From Scatosoma sp045660265 (GTDB taxonomy: Bacteria > Bacillota > Clostridia > Christensenellales > Borkfalkiaceae), in assembly GCA_045660265.1 (NCBI GenBank), contig JAZRDM010000054.1:1-23673 (forward strand): DNA of 23,673 nucleotides, given 5' to 3'. Shown piece by piece: positions 7,379 to 15,038 of this stretch (within the stretch, counting starts at the first letter, position 1; each line of letters begins with the position of its first letter). The notes under the pieces are model-generated. The model saw only the letters and a list, made by a program, of their open reading frames with translations, ran no database searches and had not been told where the DNA came from. A program made the position numbers and the translations under genes.

Positions 7379-9583
7379 ATGACCGATAGAGAATTTGTAA
7401 ATGCAAAATGGATAGGTGGGCAAGGCAGACTGTGTTTAAAAGAAACAGAACAAATAACGCCTGCAACGCAATTTCGAAAAACTTTTATTGTAAACGGAGA
7501 TTTTGTGCAAGCAAATTGCAGAATTTGCGGGCTAGGCTTGTACGTTTTATACATTAACGGCAAAAGAGTAGGCGACGACGTGCTTTCTCCTCCTTTTACC
7601 GATTATAATCAACGCGCTTTATACGTCGAATATGACGTAACGAAATATCTTCGCCAAGGGGAAAACGTAGTTTCTATTGTTCTTGGAAATGGTTTCTATA
7701 ATCAAACAGTAGCGTGTCATTGGTTGTTTGCGTTTGCGCCCTGGCGTGAAGCTGTGAAACTGATTTTTGAGTTGTTTGTCGACGGGAAAGAGGTTTGTGT
7801 TAGCAATAAAAGCTGGAAATGCACGCAGGACGGCGCAGGAATACATAATTGTTTGCGCACGGGTGAGTATTACGACGCGCGTAAAGAAGACGGTTGGATG
7901 GAATGTGGGTATGACGATTCTGCGTGGGAAGATTGTGCGGTTGTGCACCCCATCCCTTTGCAAAAAATGCAGATGCCGCCTATTCGTGAAACGAAAAGCT
8001 ACCAACCTATCGCTAAATGGAAAACGGCAAACGGTTGGATGTTTGATTTTGGCGTTAATATGTCTGGATATTGTAAGTTTAGGCTTTCGGGGAAATCGGG
8101 GCAGATGCTTACGATTCGTTATGGCGAGAAATTAAAAGATAACGAATTAGATAATTCGAATATAGAATATTGCGTCAGCGATACTTTCTTGTTTGCGACA
8201 GATAAATACACCTTTAAGGGCGCAGAAGAAGAGGAATGGAAGCCTTCCTTTGTGTATCACGGATTTCGTTACGTAGAATTGATTGGTTTAGATTACGAGC
8301 CACCCACGTCTGCGTTGACTGCATATTTTGTGCATACCGATTTGCTGAAAAAAGGGGATTTTTCTTGCTCTAGCGAGTTGCTTAACTGGATTTATAAAGC
8401 GGGTGTGCAGTCCTTTTTGAGTAACTGGCACGGATTTTCGGAAGATTGTCCTCAACGTGAAAAGAACGGCTGGACAGGGGACGGCGTTATTTCGTGTGAT
8501 TATGCGGTGGCGTTGTTTGAGATGGTGCAATCGTATAAAAAATGGTTGCAAGATATTGTGGATACGCAACGAAAGTCTGGGCAACTTGCTGCAATTGCGC
8601 CTACGGCGGGTTGGGGCTATAATTGGGGTAGCGGTCCCGCGTGGGATTGTGCGATTTTCTTCATTCCGTATATCGTTTATCAAGAAACGGGAGATGTTTC
8701 TTGCTTTGACGTTGTTTACGATTGTATGCAAGATTATTTAGCATATGTAAAATATTGGGAAGAAGACGGGTTGGTTAGCTTTGGCTTGTCCGATTGGTGC
8801 CCCCCTGAAAATATCGGCGTTTTGAGAATGTCGAATGCTCTTTCCGACTCGTGTTATTATTACGCAATGCTTTGTATAGCAGGTGAAGCGGCTCGGTTAA
8901 AAGGGGATAATGCGCTTTTGGATGCGTACATGGTGGCGGCAAATAGAACAAAACAAGCAATTTTGGATACTTTTGTGGACGGTGAAAACGTAGACAATAA
9001 TACGCAAGGCGCGCTTGCGGAGGTATTGTATTTCCGTATTGTAGAAGGCGAACAAGCTAAAAAGATTGCGGCAAAATTAGCGCAAAAAATGGAAAGCGAC
9101 CATTACGTTTTTAAGGTGGGCATTTTAGGAATGAAAGCGCTGTTAAACGCTTTATCTGAAAATGGTTATACAGACGTGGCGTACAAAATTGTCAATCGTT
9201 ACGATTATCCTTCGTATGGGTATTGGAAAAATCAGGGCGCAACAACGCTTTGGGAGTCGTGGAGTGATGCGAAGAGACATTCGCGTAATCACCATATGTA
9301 TGCGGACGTTGTGCATTGGATGTTTAGACATATTGCAGGTTTGCAAAAGAGTGGGTTTGCCTATGAAAGTGTAGCCTTTAAACCGTATTTCTTTGATGAA
9401 AACTGTTCCGCTAGCGCGACCACGCAAACGCCTAACGGCGAAGTTTCTATTTCGTGGAATAAACAAGGGAATCAATTTACAGCGGATATTGTATTACCGC
9501 AAGGCGTATCGGCAGTTTTGCAGTTGCCTAATCAAGAGCCTCGCAAGGTGGGAAGTGGGCATATTGCTGTACAATTATTCTAA
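7379..9583 (+). CDS. Alpha-L-rhamnosidase, GH78 family
   Basis: The 734-residue enzyme cleaves terminal alpha-L-rhamnose from plant glycans or glycosides. It has the bacterial rhamnosidase layout: an N-terminal beta domain (about 10-190, with LYINGKRVGDDVLSPPFTDY), a second beta domain (about 200-320), the (alpha/alpha)6 catalytic barrel (about 325-650) and a C-terminal beta domain. The motif EDCPQREKNGWTGD gives Asp356, Glu361 and Asp368, with the spacing of the active-site acids known from Bacillus GH78, and TTLWESW supplies Glu626 as the likely base. There is no signal peptide, so it should act in the cytoplasm on imported oligosaccharides, although no transporter is visible here. ATG 7379 is 4 nt after AAGGAGG; an ATG at 7375 hits a stop within five codons. 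Transcription probably comes from the tRNA-Arg promoter. Confidence 0.93.
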   Translation: MTDREFVNAKWIGGQGRLCLKETEQITPATQFRKTFIVNGDFVQANCRICGLGLYVLYINGKRVGDDVLSPPFTDYNQRALYVEYDVTKYLRQGENVVSIVLGNGFYNQTVACHWLFAFAPWREAVKLIFELFVDGKEVCVSNKSWKCTQDGAGIHNCLRTGEYYDARKEDGWMECGYDDSAWEDCAVVHPIPLQKMQMPPIRETKSYQPIAKWKTANGWMFDFGVNMSGYCKFRLSGKSGQMLTIRYGEKLKDNELDNSNIEYCVSDTFLFATDKYTFKGAEEEEWKPSFVYHGFRYVELIGLDYEPPTSALTAYFVHTDLLKKGDFSCSSELLNWIYKAGVQSFLSNWHGFSEDCPQREKNGWTGDGVISCDYAVALFEMVQSYKKWLQDIVDTQRKSGQLAAIAPTAGWGYNWGSGPAWDCAIFFIPYIVYQETGDVSCFDVVYDCMQDYLAYVKYWEEDGLVSFGLSDWCPPENIGVLRMSNALSDSCYYYAMLCIAGEAARLKGDNALLDAYMVAANRTKQAILDTFVDGENVDNNTQGALAEVLYFRIVEGEQAKKIAAKLAQKMESDHYVFKVGILGMKALLNALSENGYTDVAYKIVNRYDYPSYGYWKNQGATTLWESWSDAKRHSRNHHMYADVVHWMFRHIAGLQKSGFAYESVAFKPYFFDENCSASATTQTPNGEVSISWNKQGNQFTADIVLPQGVSAVLQLPNQEPRKVGSGHIAVQLF

Positions 9584-9610
9584 TAATTAGAATAAAAACA
9601 GGAAAATTAT

Positions 9611-9642
9611 AATGCAGAAGCAAAAAAAATTGCTTCTGCATT
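9611..9642 (+). terminator. Hairpin after the rhamnosidase gene, joined to the next promoter
   Basis: AATGCAGAAGCAA and TTGCTTCTGCATT form a perfect 13-bp stem around AAAAAA. The U-run behind it is short (the stem ends TT, then TGACATTT), so it may be a weak terminator. Its last base is the first base of the next -35 box. Confidence 0.6.
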
Positions 9643-9670
9643 TGACATTTAAAGACAAAGATGATATAAT
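9642..9670 (+). promoter_or_regulatory. Consensus promoter of the DUF4434-AGE operon
   Basis: TTGACA (9642-9647) and TATAAT (9665-9670) are both perfect, 17 nt apart, and TGA precedes the -10 as an extended element. It should be very strong unless repressed. It probably also drives tilS and hpt. Confidence 0.92.
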
Positions 9671-9697
9671 ACAAGAAATCAGCAAAAGAATAAAACT

Positions 9698-9726
9698 TTT
9701 GCGCGTTTATTTTAATTCGCGCGAAT
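9698..9726 (+). promoter_or_regulatory. Palindrome or hairpin in the DUF4434-AGE leader
   Basis: ATTCGCGCGAAT (9715-9726) is a perfect 12-nt palindrome about 40 nt after the predicted transcription start and just before AGGAG (9735-9739). Alternatively TTTGCGCG (9698-9705) pairs with CGCGCGAA (9718-9725). Either a repressor operator or a leader hairpin would fit the need to control so strong a promoter. Confidence 0.5.
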
Positions 9727-9745
9727 GAGCGTATAGGAGAAAACA

Positions 9746-10654
9746 ATGAAAAATATTTATCCCATCACAGGTACTTTTATTGATGAAGTAACGTATGATA
9801 TTCCCGCTCAAAACTGGTCGAACGAACAATGGGCAGCTGACTTGGATAACATGAAAGCGGTTGGAATGGATACGCTTATTATTATGCGCGGCGTTTTCTA
9901 TGATAAATGCTTGTATCCGTCCAAGATTTTCCCTACGTATAAAGAAGAAAATGAAGACTTTATGGGCTTTATTTTGCAAGAAGCGGAAAAGCGCGGTATG
10001 AACGTATTTTTGGGTATGTATATTTCTAATCTTTGCTGGAATACGGGTGATTGGAAAGGGGAGCTTATTCAAAACAAAAAATATATTGACGAAGTGATGG
10101 AAAGATATAAAGGAATGCCGTCCTTTAAGGGTTGGTATATCCCTCACGAAACGGGCAGCAATATTTACAATATCAAAGAAACAATGGGCGGGCTTGCTGC
10201 GCTTTGTAAAGATAAAACGCCTGATAAGCAAGTATTGATCAGCCCCTTCTTTAGAGGTGTCAATTTGTATCCCGATCCCTTAACTCCCGAGGTTACGGCA
10301 GACGTTTGGAATAATATTTGGGAAGGCTGCGGTAAAGATATCGACATTTGCGCCTTCCAAGACGGGACGACGAAAATGGAAGACTACGCGACCTATTTAA
10401 AGAATATTAAGCAAGTAACCGACGCGCATAACATTCATCTTTGGGCAAACGTAGAAACGTTTGAAAGAGACGTTCGCAGTATGTTTTTCCCTATTCCCTT
10501 CGACGTGTTGCGTAAGAAGATTAAAATTGCGCAAGAATACGTGGAAAAGTGTATTACCTTTGAGTTCTCGCATTTCTTAAGCCCGCAATCCATTTTCCCT
10601 TCGGCGCACAACTTAAACGCCTTGTATCGTAAGTATTACGAACAAAAGAAATAA
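9746..10654 (+). CDS. DUF4434-type TIM-barrel protein, possible glycosidase
   Basis: The 302-residue protein resembles the DUF4434 family, predicted TIM-barrel proteins found with carbohydrate genes. Features include the N-terminal ITGTFIDEV, then NWSNEQWAADLDNMKAVGMDTLII (the first helix and second strand) and GWYIPHE. Glu135 lies at the end of the likely fourth strand and Glu237 (WANVETF) near the seventh, which is the arrangement of the acid/base and nucleophile in clan GH-A glycosidases. No signal peptide is present, so it should be cytoplasmic. ATG 9746 is 6 nt after AGGAG (9735-9739). The AGE-epimerase gene follows after 12 nt, so they form an operon. The substrate is unknown; the rhamnosidase upstream suggests plant glycans. 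The family call is firm, the enzyme activity is inference. Confidence 0.75.
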   Translation: MKNIYPITGTFIDEVTYDIPAQNWSNEQWAADLDNMKAVGMDTLIIMRGVFYDKCLYPSKIFPTYKEENEDFMGFILQEAEKRGMNVFLGMYISNLCWNTGDWKGELIQNKKYIDEVMERYKGMPSFKGWYIPHETGSNIYNIKETMGGLAALCKDKTPDKQVLISPFFRGVNLYPDPLTPEVTADVWNNIWEGCGKDIDICAFQDGTTKMEDYATYLKNIKQVTDAHNIHLWANVETFERDVRSMFFPIPFDVLRKKIKIAQEYVEKCITFEFSHFLSPQSIFPSAHNLNALYRKYYEQKK

Positions 10655-10666
10655 TAGGAGACGGTT

Positions 10667-11890
10667 ATGAAACAAGAAAAAATTGCACAATTAAAGAATT
10701 TTTATCACAATCATTTGATGAATGACGTTGTGGATTTTTGGGTAAAATCTGATTTGATTGATAAAGAATACGGCGGTTTTATTTCTAGCGTAGACCGTGA
10801 AGGAAAGTCGTATAATAACGATAAAAGCGTTTGGTTCCAAGGGCGTTGCCTTTGGACGTTCTCCAAGCTTTGCAACGTATATGGAGAAAAGGAAGAATGG
10901 GGCAAGGCAGCGGATAGCGGCGCAGAATTTATTAAAAAGCATTGTATCGACTATACGGACGGCAGAATGTATTTTACCGTTACAAAAGACGGTCAACCTC
11001 TTAGAAAACGCAGATATTTCTTCTCGGAAAGCTTTTTGGTCGTAGGCTTTGCGGAATATTATTTACTCCGTGGAAAGAAAGAAGACTTAGAACTTGCAGA
11101 AAAATACTTTGCGTTGATGTATAACATTTATAAAGACGCAAGCGTTGATCCTTTCAAAATTACCCCCAAAGAAAACGCGGCGGTAAGAAGCTTGCATTCT
11201 AATGCGAACCCTATGGTGCTTGTAAGCTCTGCACAAACGTTGCGTAGAGCAAATCCCGCAAACCAAGCGTATTACGATAAGGTAATTGCAGACGTTATCT
11301 CGGATATGCTCAACTTGCATTATAAAGAAGATTTGCATTGCGTTCTTGAAAACGTTGGGTTAGACGGCAGTATTTTAGACAATCCGACGGGCAGAACGAT
11401 TAACCCTGGTCATACCATTGAAAATTCATGGTTCTTAATGAATTATGCGAATTTGACGGGGGATAAGCAGTTGCTTGAAAAAGCATTGAATATGCTTAAA
11501 TGGTCGTTAGATTTGGGCTGGGATAAAGAATACGGCGGCGTTTCCTATTTCGTGGACGTTTACAACCGTCCTTGCGAACAGCTTGAACACGATATGAAGC
11601 TTTGGTGGGTACATAACGAATGCTTAATCGCTGTGCTTACAGCATTGCATTTGACGGGTGATCCCGTGTTTGAAGAATGGTACGATAAACTGCACGATTA
11701 TATCTTCTCTCATTTCCCCGATAAAACGTATGGGGAATGGTATGGATATTTGCACCGCGACGGTACGGTATCGCACACGCAAAAGGGCTCGCTTTGGAAA
11801 GGTCCTTACCATTTGCCTAGATGTTTAATGCTTTGCGAACAGATTTTGTCGGCAATGGAAACGGGTGCAAAGCTTCCCGAATTATTATAA
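10667..11890 (+). CDS. AGE-family sugar 2-epimerase or isomerase
   Basis: The 407-residue protein fits the N-acylglucosamine 2-epimerase family, an (alpha/alpha)6 barrel of about 390-420 residues whose members epimerise N-acetylglucosamine, cellobiose or mannobiose, or isomerise mannose. Conserved blocks are WFQGRCLWTFS (Arg60), NPGHTIENSW (His249), DMKLWWVHNE and GPYHLPRC (His382). The two histidines are placed like the catalytic pair of the family. NPGHTIE looks more like the GlcNAc-epimerase branch than like cellobiose epimerases, but the substrate is not certain. No signal peptide is present. It lies 12 nt after the DUF4434 gene with its own AGGAG, and tilS follows after only 17 nt with no terminator between. 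Confidence 0.9.
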   Translation: MKQEKIAQLKNFYHNHLMNDVVDFWVKSDLIDKEYGGFISSVDREGKSYNNDKSVWFQGRCLWTFSKLCNVYGEKEEWGKAADSGAEFIKKHCIDYTDGRMYFTVTKDGQPLRKRRYFFSESFLVVGFAEYYLLRGKKEDLELAEKYFALMYNIYKDASVDPFKITPKENAAVRSLHSNANPMVLVSSAQTLRRANPANQAYYDKVIADVISDMLNLHYKEDLHCVLENVGLDGSILDNPTGRTINPGHTIENSWFLMNYANLTGDKQLLEKALNMLKWSLDLGWDKEYGGVSYFVDVYNRPCEQLEHDMKLWWVHNECLIAVLTALHLTGDPVFEEWYDKLHDYIFSHFPDKTYGEWYGYLHRDGTVSHTQKGSLWKGPYHLPRCLMLCEQILSAMETGAKLPELL

Positions 11891-11907
11891 GGATAGGCAA
11901 ATAAAAT

Positions 11908-13236
11908 ATGGATTTTTCCACCTTTCAAAACAAGCGAATTTGCGTTGCTGTTTCGGGCGGCGCAGATTCGACGGTTTTGCTGCATTATTTAAAAAGCAGA
12001 CAAAACGAATACGGGTATCAGCTTTGTGCTGTTAACTGCGAGCATGGGATTCGCGGGGAAAATAGCTTGGCGGATACTCGTTTTGTACAATCGCTTTGTC
12101 AAGAGTGGAAGATTCCTTTAGAGTGCTTTTCTGCTGATTGCGTTCAGCGCGCAAAAGAGGAAAAAGTAAGCTTAGAAACAGCAGCAAGAAATTTTCGATA
12201 TGAGTGCTTTTCTTCGCTATTGGAGGGGGGCAGGTGTGAGTTTATTGCGCTTGCGCACCATGAAAATGACGAGGCGGAAACGGTACTTTTCCGTTTGGCG
12301 CGAGGAGCAGCCTTAGCGGGCGTCAGCGCCATGAAAGAAATAGACGGCCCGTTTTTACGGCCTTTGTTGAAGTGGTCGAAGACGGAGATTGTAGAGTATG
12401 CGAAAGCGCACTCGCTTAGCTATCGTGAGGATGAAACCAATGCACAGCTTATTGCGACAAGAAATCAGTTGCGATTGTCTGTGTTACCGGTATTAGAAGA
12501 AAGCGTTTCAGGTGCGGTAAGAAATTTAGCGAAATTCGCTTCCCGCGCGGAAGAGGATGATAAACTTTTATACGAATTAGCGCAGCCGCTTATTAAAATT
12601 TCTGAAAAATCAAGCGAAGCGGATAGTGGTTATCGTGTATGTCTTTCGGATAAAAAGTCGCTTTTTACAAGGGCGTGTTTAACCGTTTTAAAACGTTTAC
12701 AATTAACGAAAGACTATACGAGTACACATTTAGACGACTTATATAACTTGCAACAAAAAGAAACGGGCGCATGTGTTCATTTGCCTTGTAGCATTTATGT
12801 AAAAAAGGGATATGGTGAAATTATTTTTTACCAAAACAACGACGAAGGAAAAACGTTGTTAGATCTTGAAATTCCTTTTAAAATAGGAAGATACGCATGG
12901 GGCAGGTACGAGATTATTGTACAAACGGATGCGTTTCAAACAGACGAAAACGTTTTGCGGGTAGATGGGGATAAAATTCCCAAAGACGCCGTAATTCGTT
13001 TAAAAAGGCAAGGGGATACGTTTGAGAAGTTTTCGGGTGGTTCCAAGTCGTTAAAAAAATATTTAATCGATAAAAAGATTGTAAAAGAACAACGAGACGA
13101 GTTGCCTGTTTTGGCGACAAAAGACGGGGAAGTTTACGCGGTATTCGGCGTAGAAATTAGTAAAAAAGCAAAGATAACTGCGGAAACGAAACATCCGCTT
13201 TACATCTTGATAAAAAGCAAAAACAAAGGAGAATAA
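11908..13236 (+). CDS. tilS: tRNA(Ile)-lysidine synthetase
   Basis: The 442-residue enzyme uses ATP and lysine to convert the wobble C of tRNA-Ile(CAT) to lysidine, so that it reads AUA rather than AUG. It is normally essential. The N-terminal PP-loop SGGADS (residues 16-21) binds ATP. HHENDEAET is the second family motif, with Asn and Glu where DDQAET is usual. The C-terminal TilS domain is seen in LKRQGDTFEKFSGGSKSLKKYL and the following IVKEQRDELPVL. The start has AAGGA before it. hpt follows after 2 nt, the usual tilS-hpt pair of Bacillota, but ftsH, often next, is absent. The gene contains two copies of the G-rich motif (12225, 12899). Confidence 0.95.
   Translation: MDFSTFQNKRICVAVSGGADSTVLLHYLKSRQNEYGYQLCAVNCEHGIRGENSLADTRFVQSLCQEWKIPLECFSADCVQRAKEEKVSLETAARNFRYECFSSLLEGGRCEFIALAHHENDEAETVLFRLARGAALAGVSAMKEIDGPFLRPLLKWSKTEIVEYAKAHSLSYREDETNAQLIATRNQLRLSVLPVLEESVSGAVRNLAKFASRAEEDDKLLYELAQPLIKISEKSSEADSGYRVCLSDKKSLFTRACLTVLKRLQLTKDYTSTHLDDLYNLQQKETGACVHLPCSIYVKKGYGEIIFYQNNDEGKTLLDLEIPFKIGRYAWGRYEIIVQTDAFQTDENVLRVDGDKIPKDAVIRLKRQGDTFEKFSGGSKSLKKYLIDKKIVKEQRDELPVLATKDGEVYAVFGVEISKKAKITAETKHPLYILIKSKNKGE
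12225..12240 (+). repeat. G-rich motif, copy 1
   Basis: GGGGGGCAGGTGTGAG lies inside tilS in the reading frame that encodes Gly-Gly-Arg-Cys-Glu. It is one of four plus-strand copies of GGGGCAGGTRYGMG in the window. Confidence 0.6.
12899..12912 (+). repeat. G-rich motif, copy 2
   Basis: GGGGCAGGTACGAG lies inside tilS (coding for Gly-Arg-Tyr-Glu). The bases after it (ATTATTG) also recur after a degenerate copy in addB at 16346-16366, which is read in a different frame; 18 of 21 bases agree. Confidence 0.6.
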
Positions 13237-13238
13237 TT

Positions 13239-13781
13239 ATGATGCATCAGGATGTTGAAAAAATTATGATTGACGAGCAAACTATCCAAACTAGAATTGT
13301 GGAAGTGGCAAAACAGTTGGATAAGGTATATGCTGGAAAAAATCCGGTGGTGGTTTGCATTTTAAAGGGAAGCGTTGTCTTTTTCGCTGACCTCATTCGT
13401 AATTTAGAAACACATGTAGAGCTTGATTTTATGTCTGTTTCGTCGTATGGAGCAGGAACAACCTCTTCTGGCCAAATTAAAATTAAGCAAGATTTGGTAA
13501 CCGATATCAAAGGCCGCGACGTGCTGATTGTAGAAGATATTATCGACTCGGGAAATACGTTGTATTGCTTGAAGAAAATGCTGATCGAGCGCCAGCCGTC
13601 CTCAATCAATATCGTTACTTTATTAGATAAACCTGAACGCCGCGTTGTGCCTATGGATCCTGATTATACTTGCTTTGTTATCGAAGATGAGTTCGTAATC
13701 GGCTATGGGTTAGACTATGCGGAAAAATATAGAAACTTACCTTACGTTGCCGTTTTGAAACGCAGCGTATACGAAGGTTAA
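13239..13781 (+). CDS. hpt: Hypoxanthine phosphoribosyltransferase
   Basis: The 180-residue enzyme makes IMP or GMP from hypoxanthine or guanine and PRPP (purine salvage). The PRPP-binding motif DVLIVEDIIDSGNT (residues 94-107, acidic pair Glu99-Asp100) is intact, as is ILKGSVVFFADL (41-52) and the flexible-loop region SSYGAGTTSSG. The length matches the bacterial family. ATG 13239 is 7 nt after AAAGGAG (13225-13231); a second ATG follows directly and cannot be excluded. It lies 2 nt after tilS and is the last gene of the transcript, before a strong terminator. Confidence 0.96.
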   Translation: MMHQDVEKIMIDEQTIQTRIVEVAKQLDKVYAGKNPVVVCILKGSVVFFADLIRNLETHVELDFMSVSSYGAGTTSSGQIKIKQDLVTDIKGRDVLIVEDIIDSGNTLYCLKKMLIERQPSSINIVTLLDKPERRVVPMDPDYTCFVIEDEFVIGYGLDYAEKYRNLPYVAVLKRSVYEG

Positions 13782-13796
13782 ACAATGCGATAAAAA

Positions 13797-13824
13797 CCCG
13801 CGGCTATTTAGCCGCGTCTTTTTT
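13797..13824 (+). terminator. Terminator after hpt
   Basis: CGCGGCT and AGCCGCG form a 7-bp G/C-rich stem around ATTT, followed by TCTTTTTT. It ends the DUF4434-AGE-tilS-hpt transcript. Confidence 0.9.
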
Positions 13825-13834
13825 GATGTTAAAT

Positions 13835-13870
13835 AAAAGAGCCACAAGCAAATGCCTGTGGCTTTTTTTA
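13835..13870. terminator. Second, bidirectional terminator
   Basis: AGCCACA (13840-13846) and TGTGGCT (13857-13863) form the outer stem around a small inner GC pair and the loop AAAT, with a T-run after it and an A-run before it. It serves the lipoprotein gene on the minus strand and backs up the hpt terminator on the plus strand. Confidence 0.85.
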
Positions 13871-13876
13871 TTTTGT

Positions 13877-14851
13877 TTAAGCGAAGTTTGCAGAGGTAAG
13901 CGTATAAACAAATTTACCGATATTATAAGAAATGGGTAATTCAAATTTCAGCATTACATTACGGTAAACGTTGTTTTTTACGTCTGTCGTTTTTGCATAC
14001 CACGCCTTTTGCGTAGAGCCCTTATCAAAGGCGATAGTTACGGGAATAGCGGCAATATTTACATTTTTGCTTTCTCCGTTCATAACAAACTTATACGAAT
14101 CAGCTTCTTCGCTGTTAAAGGTTAAATTTACAGTTTGCACGCTGTAGGTGTTATAGCTTAAAATTTTATTAGAAGCAATTTCCGCGCCGCGCAAAGCGAA
14201 AAGAATTTGTTCGTTATCAAGATAGGTGTATTGGCTTGTGTCAATGGTAAATTCCGTCGTTTTTTGTTGGTCTTCAAGAATATTTCCGTTGTAATCGGTT
14301 AAAACGCTCTTACCGTTTTCGCTGTCTGCATAAGTTGTGTATACGTTATAGTGATAATGCTTATAGCATTTATCTAAGCTTTCAGGAGCGCCGTTGACGG
14401 GGGAATGTGATTGAATGGTTTTAGAAGATTCAATCGGTCTTAACCCGCCGTTATAAATACTAGTAAAGGTAACGGTGGATTCGATAACGTCGGAAAAGAC
14501 TTCCGTGCTTTGCTTGCTTGCTTCGTGGAAAAAGCTAACGCCAATTTCCATTCTGGTCGAATATTCGTAAACAATTTCGCCGCTGTCTAATTGTTTAGAT
14601 TTTAAAGAAGTTGTATACGTACCCGTCGAGTAATTCGTCTTATAGTATGCGTCGCTTAAGCCTGTATAATCTTCGGTAACGGGTGTGATTGTGTATTCTA
14701 ACGTTTCTACTGTTTCAGAGATGCTTTTGGTTGTTGTGTCTTGATACCAGTTTGCGCTGAAATTTATTTTTGAGGAGGTATTCGTACAAGAGGTAAGCAA
14801 TACGCATCCCATTGCAAGCGCCGTAGCGGCAAGAATTTTTTTTCTGTTCAT
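13877..14851 (-). CDS. Lipoprotein of unknown function
   Basis: The 324-residue protein begins with a lipoprotein signal: MNRKK, a hydrophobic stretch and the lipobox LTSC with Cys22 as the lipid-modified residue, then a Thr- and Ser-rich linker. It should sit on the outer face of the membrane. The rest is Thr-, Ser- and Tyr-rich with alternating hydrophobic residues (for example ESTVTFTSIYNGGLRPIESS), suggesting beta structure; I recognise no domain. I chose the start at 14851 because GGAG lies just before it and the signal peptide begins there; the frame is open 30 residues further, but that extension spans the leader and has no ribosome binding site. It is a single-gene unit with its own promoter, divergent from addB. 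Confidence 0.85.
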   Translation of the reverse strand: MNRKKILAATALAMGCVLLTSCTNTSSKINFSANWYQDTTTKSISETVETLEYTITPVTEDYTGLSDAYYKTNYSTGTYTTSLKSKQLDSGEIVYEYSTRMEIGVSFFHEASKQSTEVFSDVIESTVTFTSIYNGGLRPIESSKTIQSHSPVNGAPESLDKCYKHYHYNVYTTYADSENGKSVLTDYNGNILEDQQKTTEFTIDTSQYTYLDNEQILFALRGAEIASNKILSYNTYSVQTVNLTFNSEEADSYKFVMNGESKNVNIAAIPVTIAFDKGSTQKAWYAKTTDVKNNVYRNVMLKFELPISYNIGKFVYTLTSANFA

Positions 14852-14899
14852 AATTTCTCCAAATGCGAAAAAATCGCTTTTTTGCTTATTACAACTAAT

Positions 14900-14928
14900 A
14901 TTATAGCACATATTTTTCGATTTGTAAA
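14900..14928 (-). promoter_or_regulatory. Promoter of the lipoprotein gene
   Basis: On the minus strand TTTACA (14923-14928) and a perfect TATAAT (14900-14905) are 17 nt apart, with TGC giving an extended -10. Confidence 0.85.
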
Positions 14929-14968
14929 AACAAATTTGCAATTTCCAAAAAATAATTGTGAAAAAAAG

Positions 14969-14998
14969 CTGAAAATTTGCCTAAGAGTATGATATAAT
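14969..14998 (+). promoter_or_regulatory. addBA promoter
   Basis: A perfect TATAAT (14993-14998) is preceded by TGA (extended -10). The best -35 is CTGAAA (14969-14974) at 18 nt spacing, a weak match. The ribosome binding site GGGAGGAG is at 15027-15034. Confidence 0.7.
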
Positions 14999-15038
14999 AA
15001 GAATATACTTACCATTCCTATCAAGCGGGAGGAGTTTT

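Noticed and set aside
7248..7466. A 72-residue frame on the minus strand across tRNA-Arg
   Set aside because: It is the antisense of the tRNA and the rhamnosidase start, including a tRNA-derived peptide often mis-annotated as a protein.
14852..14941. Thirty-residue upstream extension of the lipoprotein
   Set aside because: It would place the signal peptide internally and overlaps the predicted -10 region; the GGAG before 14851 fits the shorter protein.
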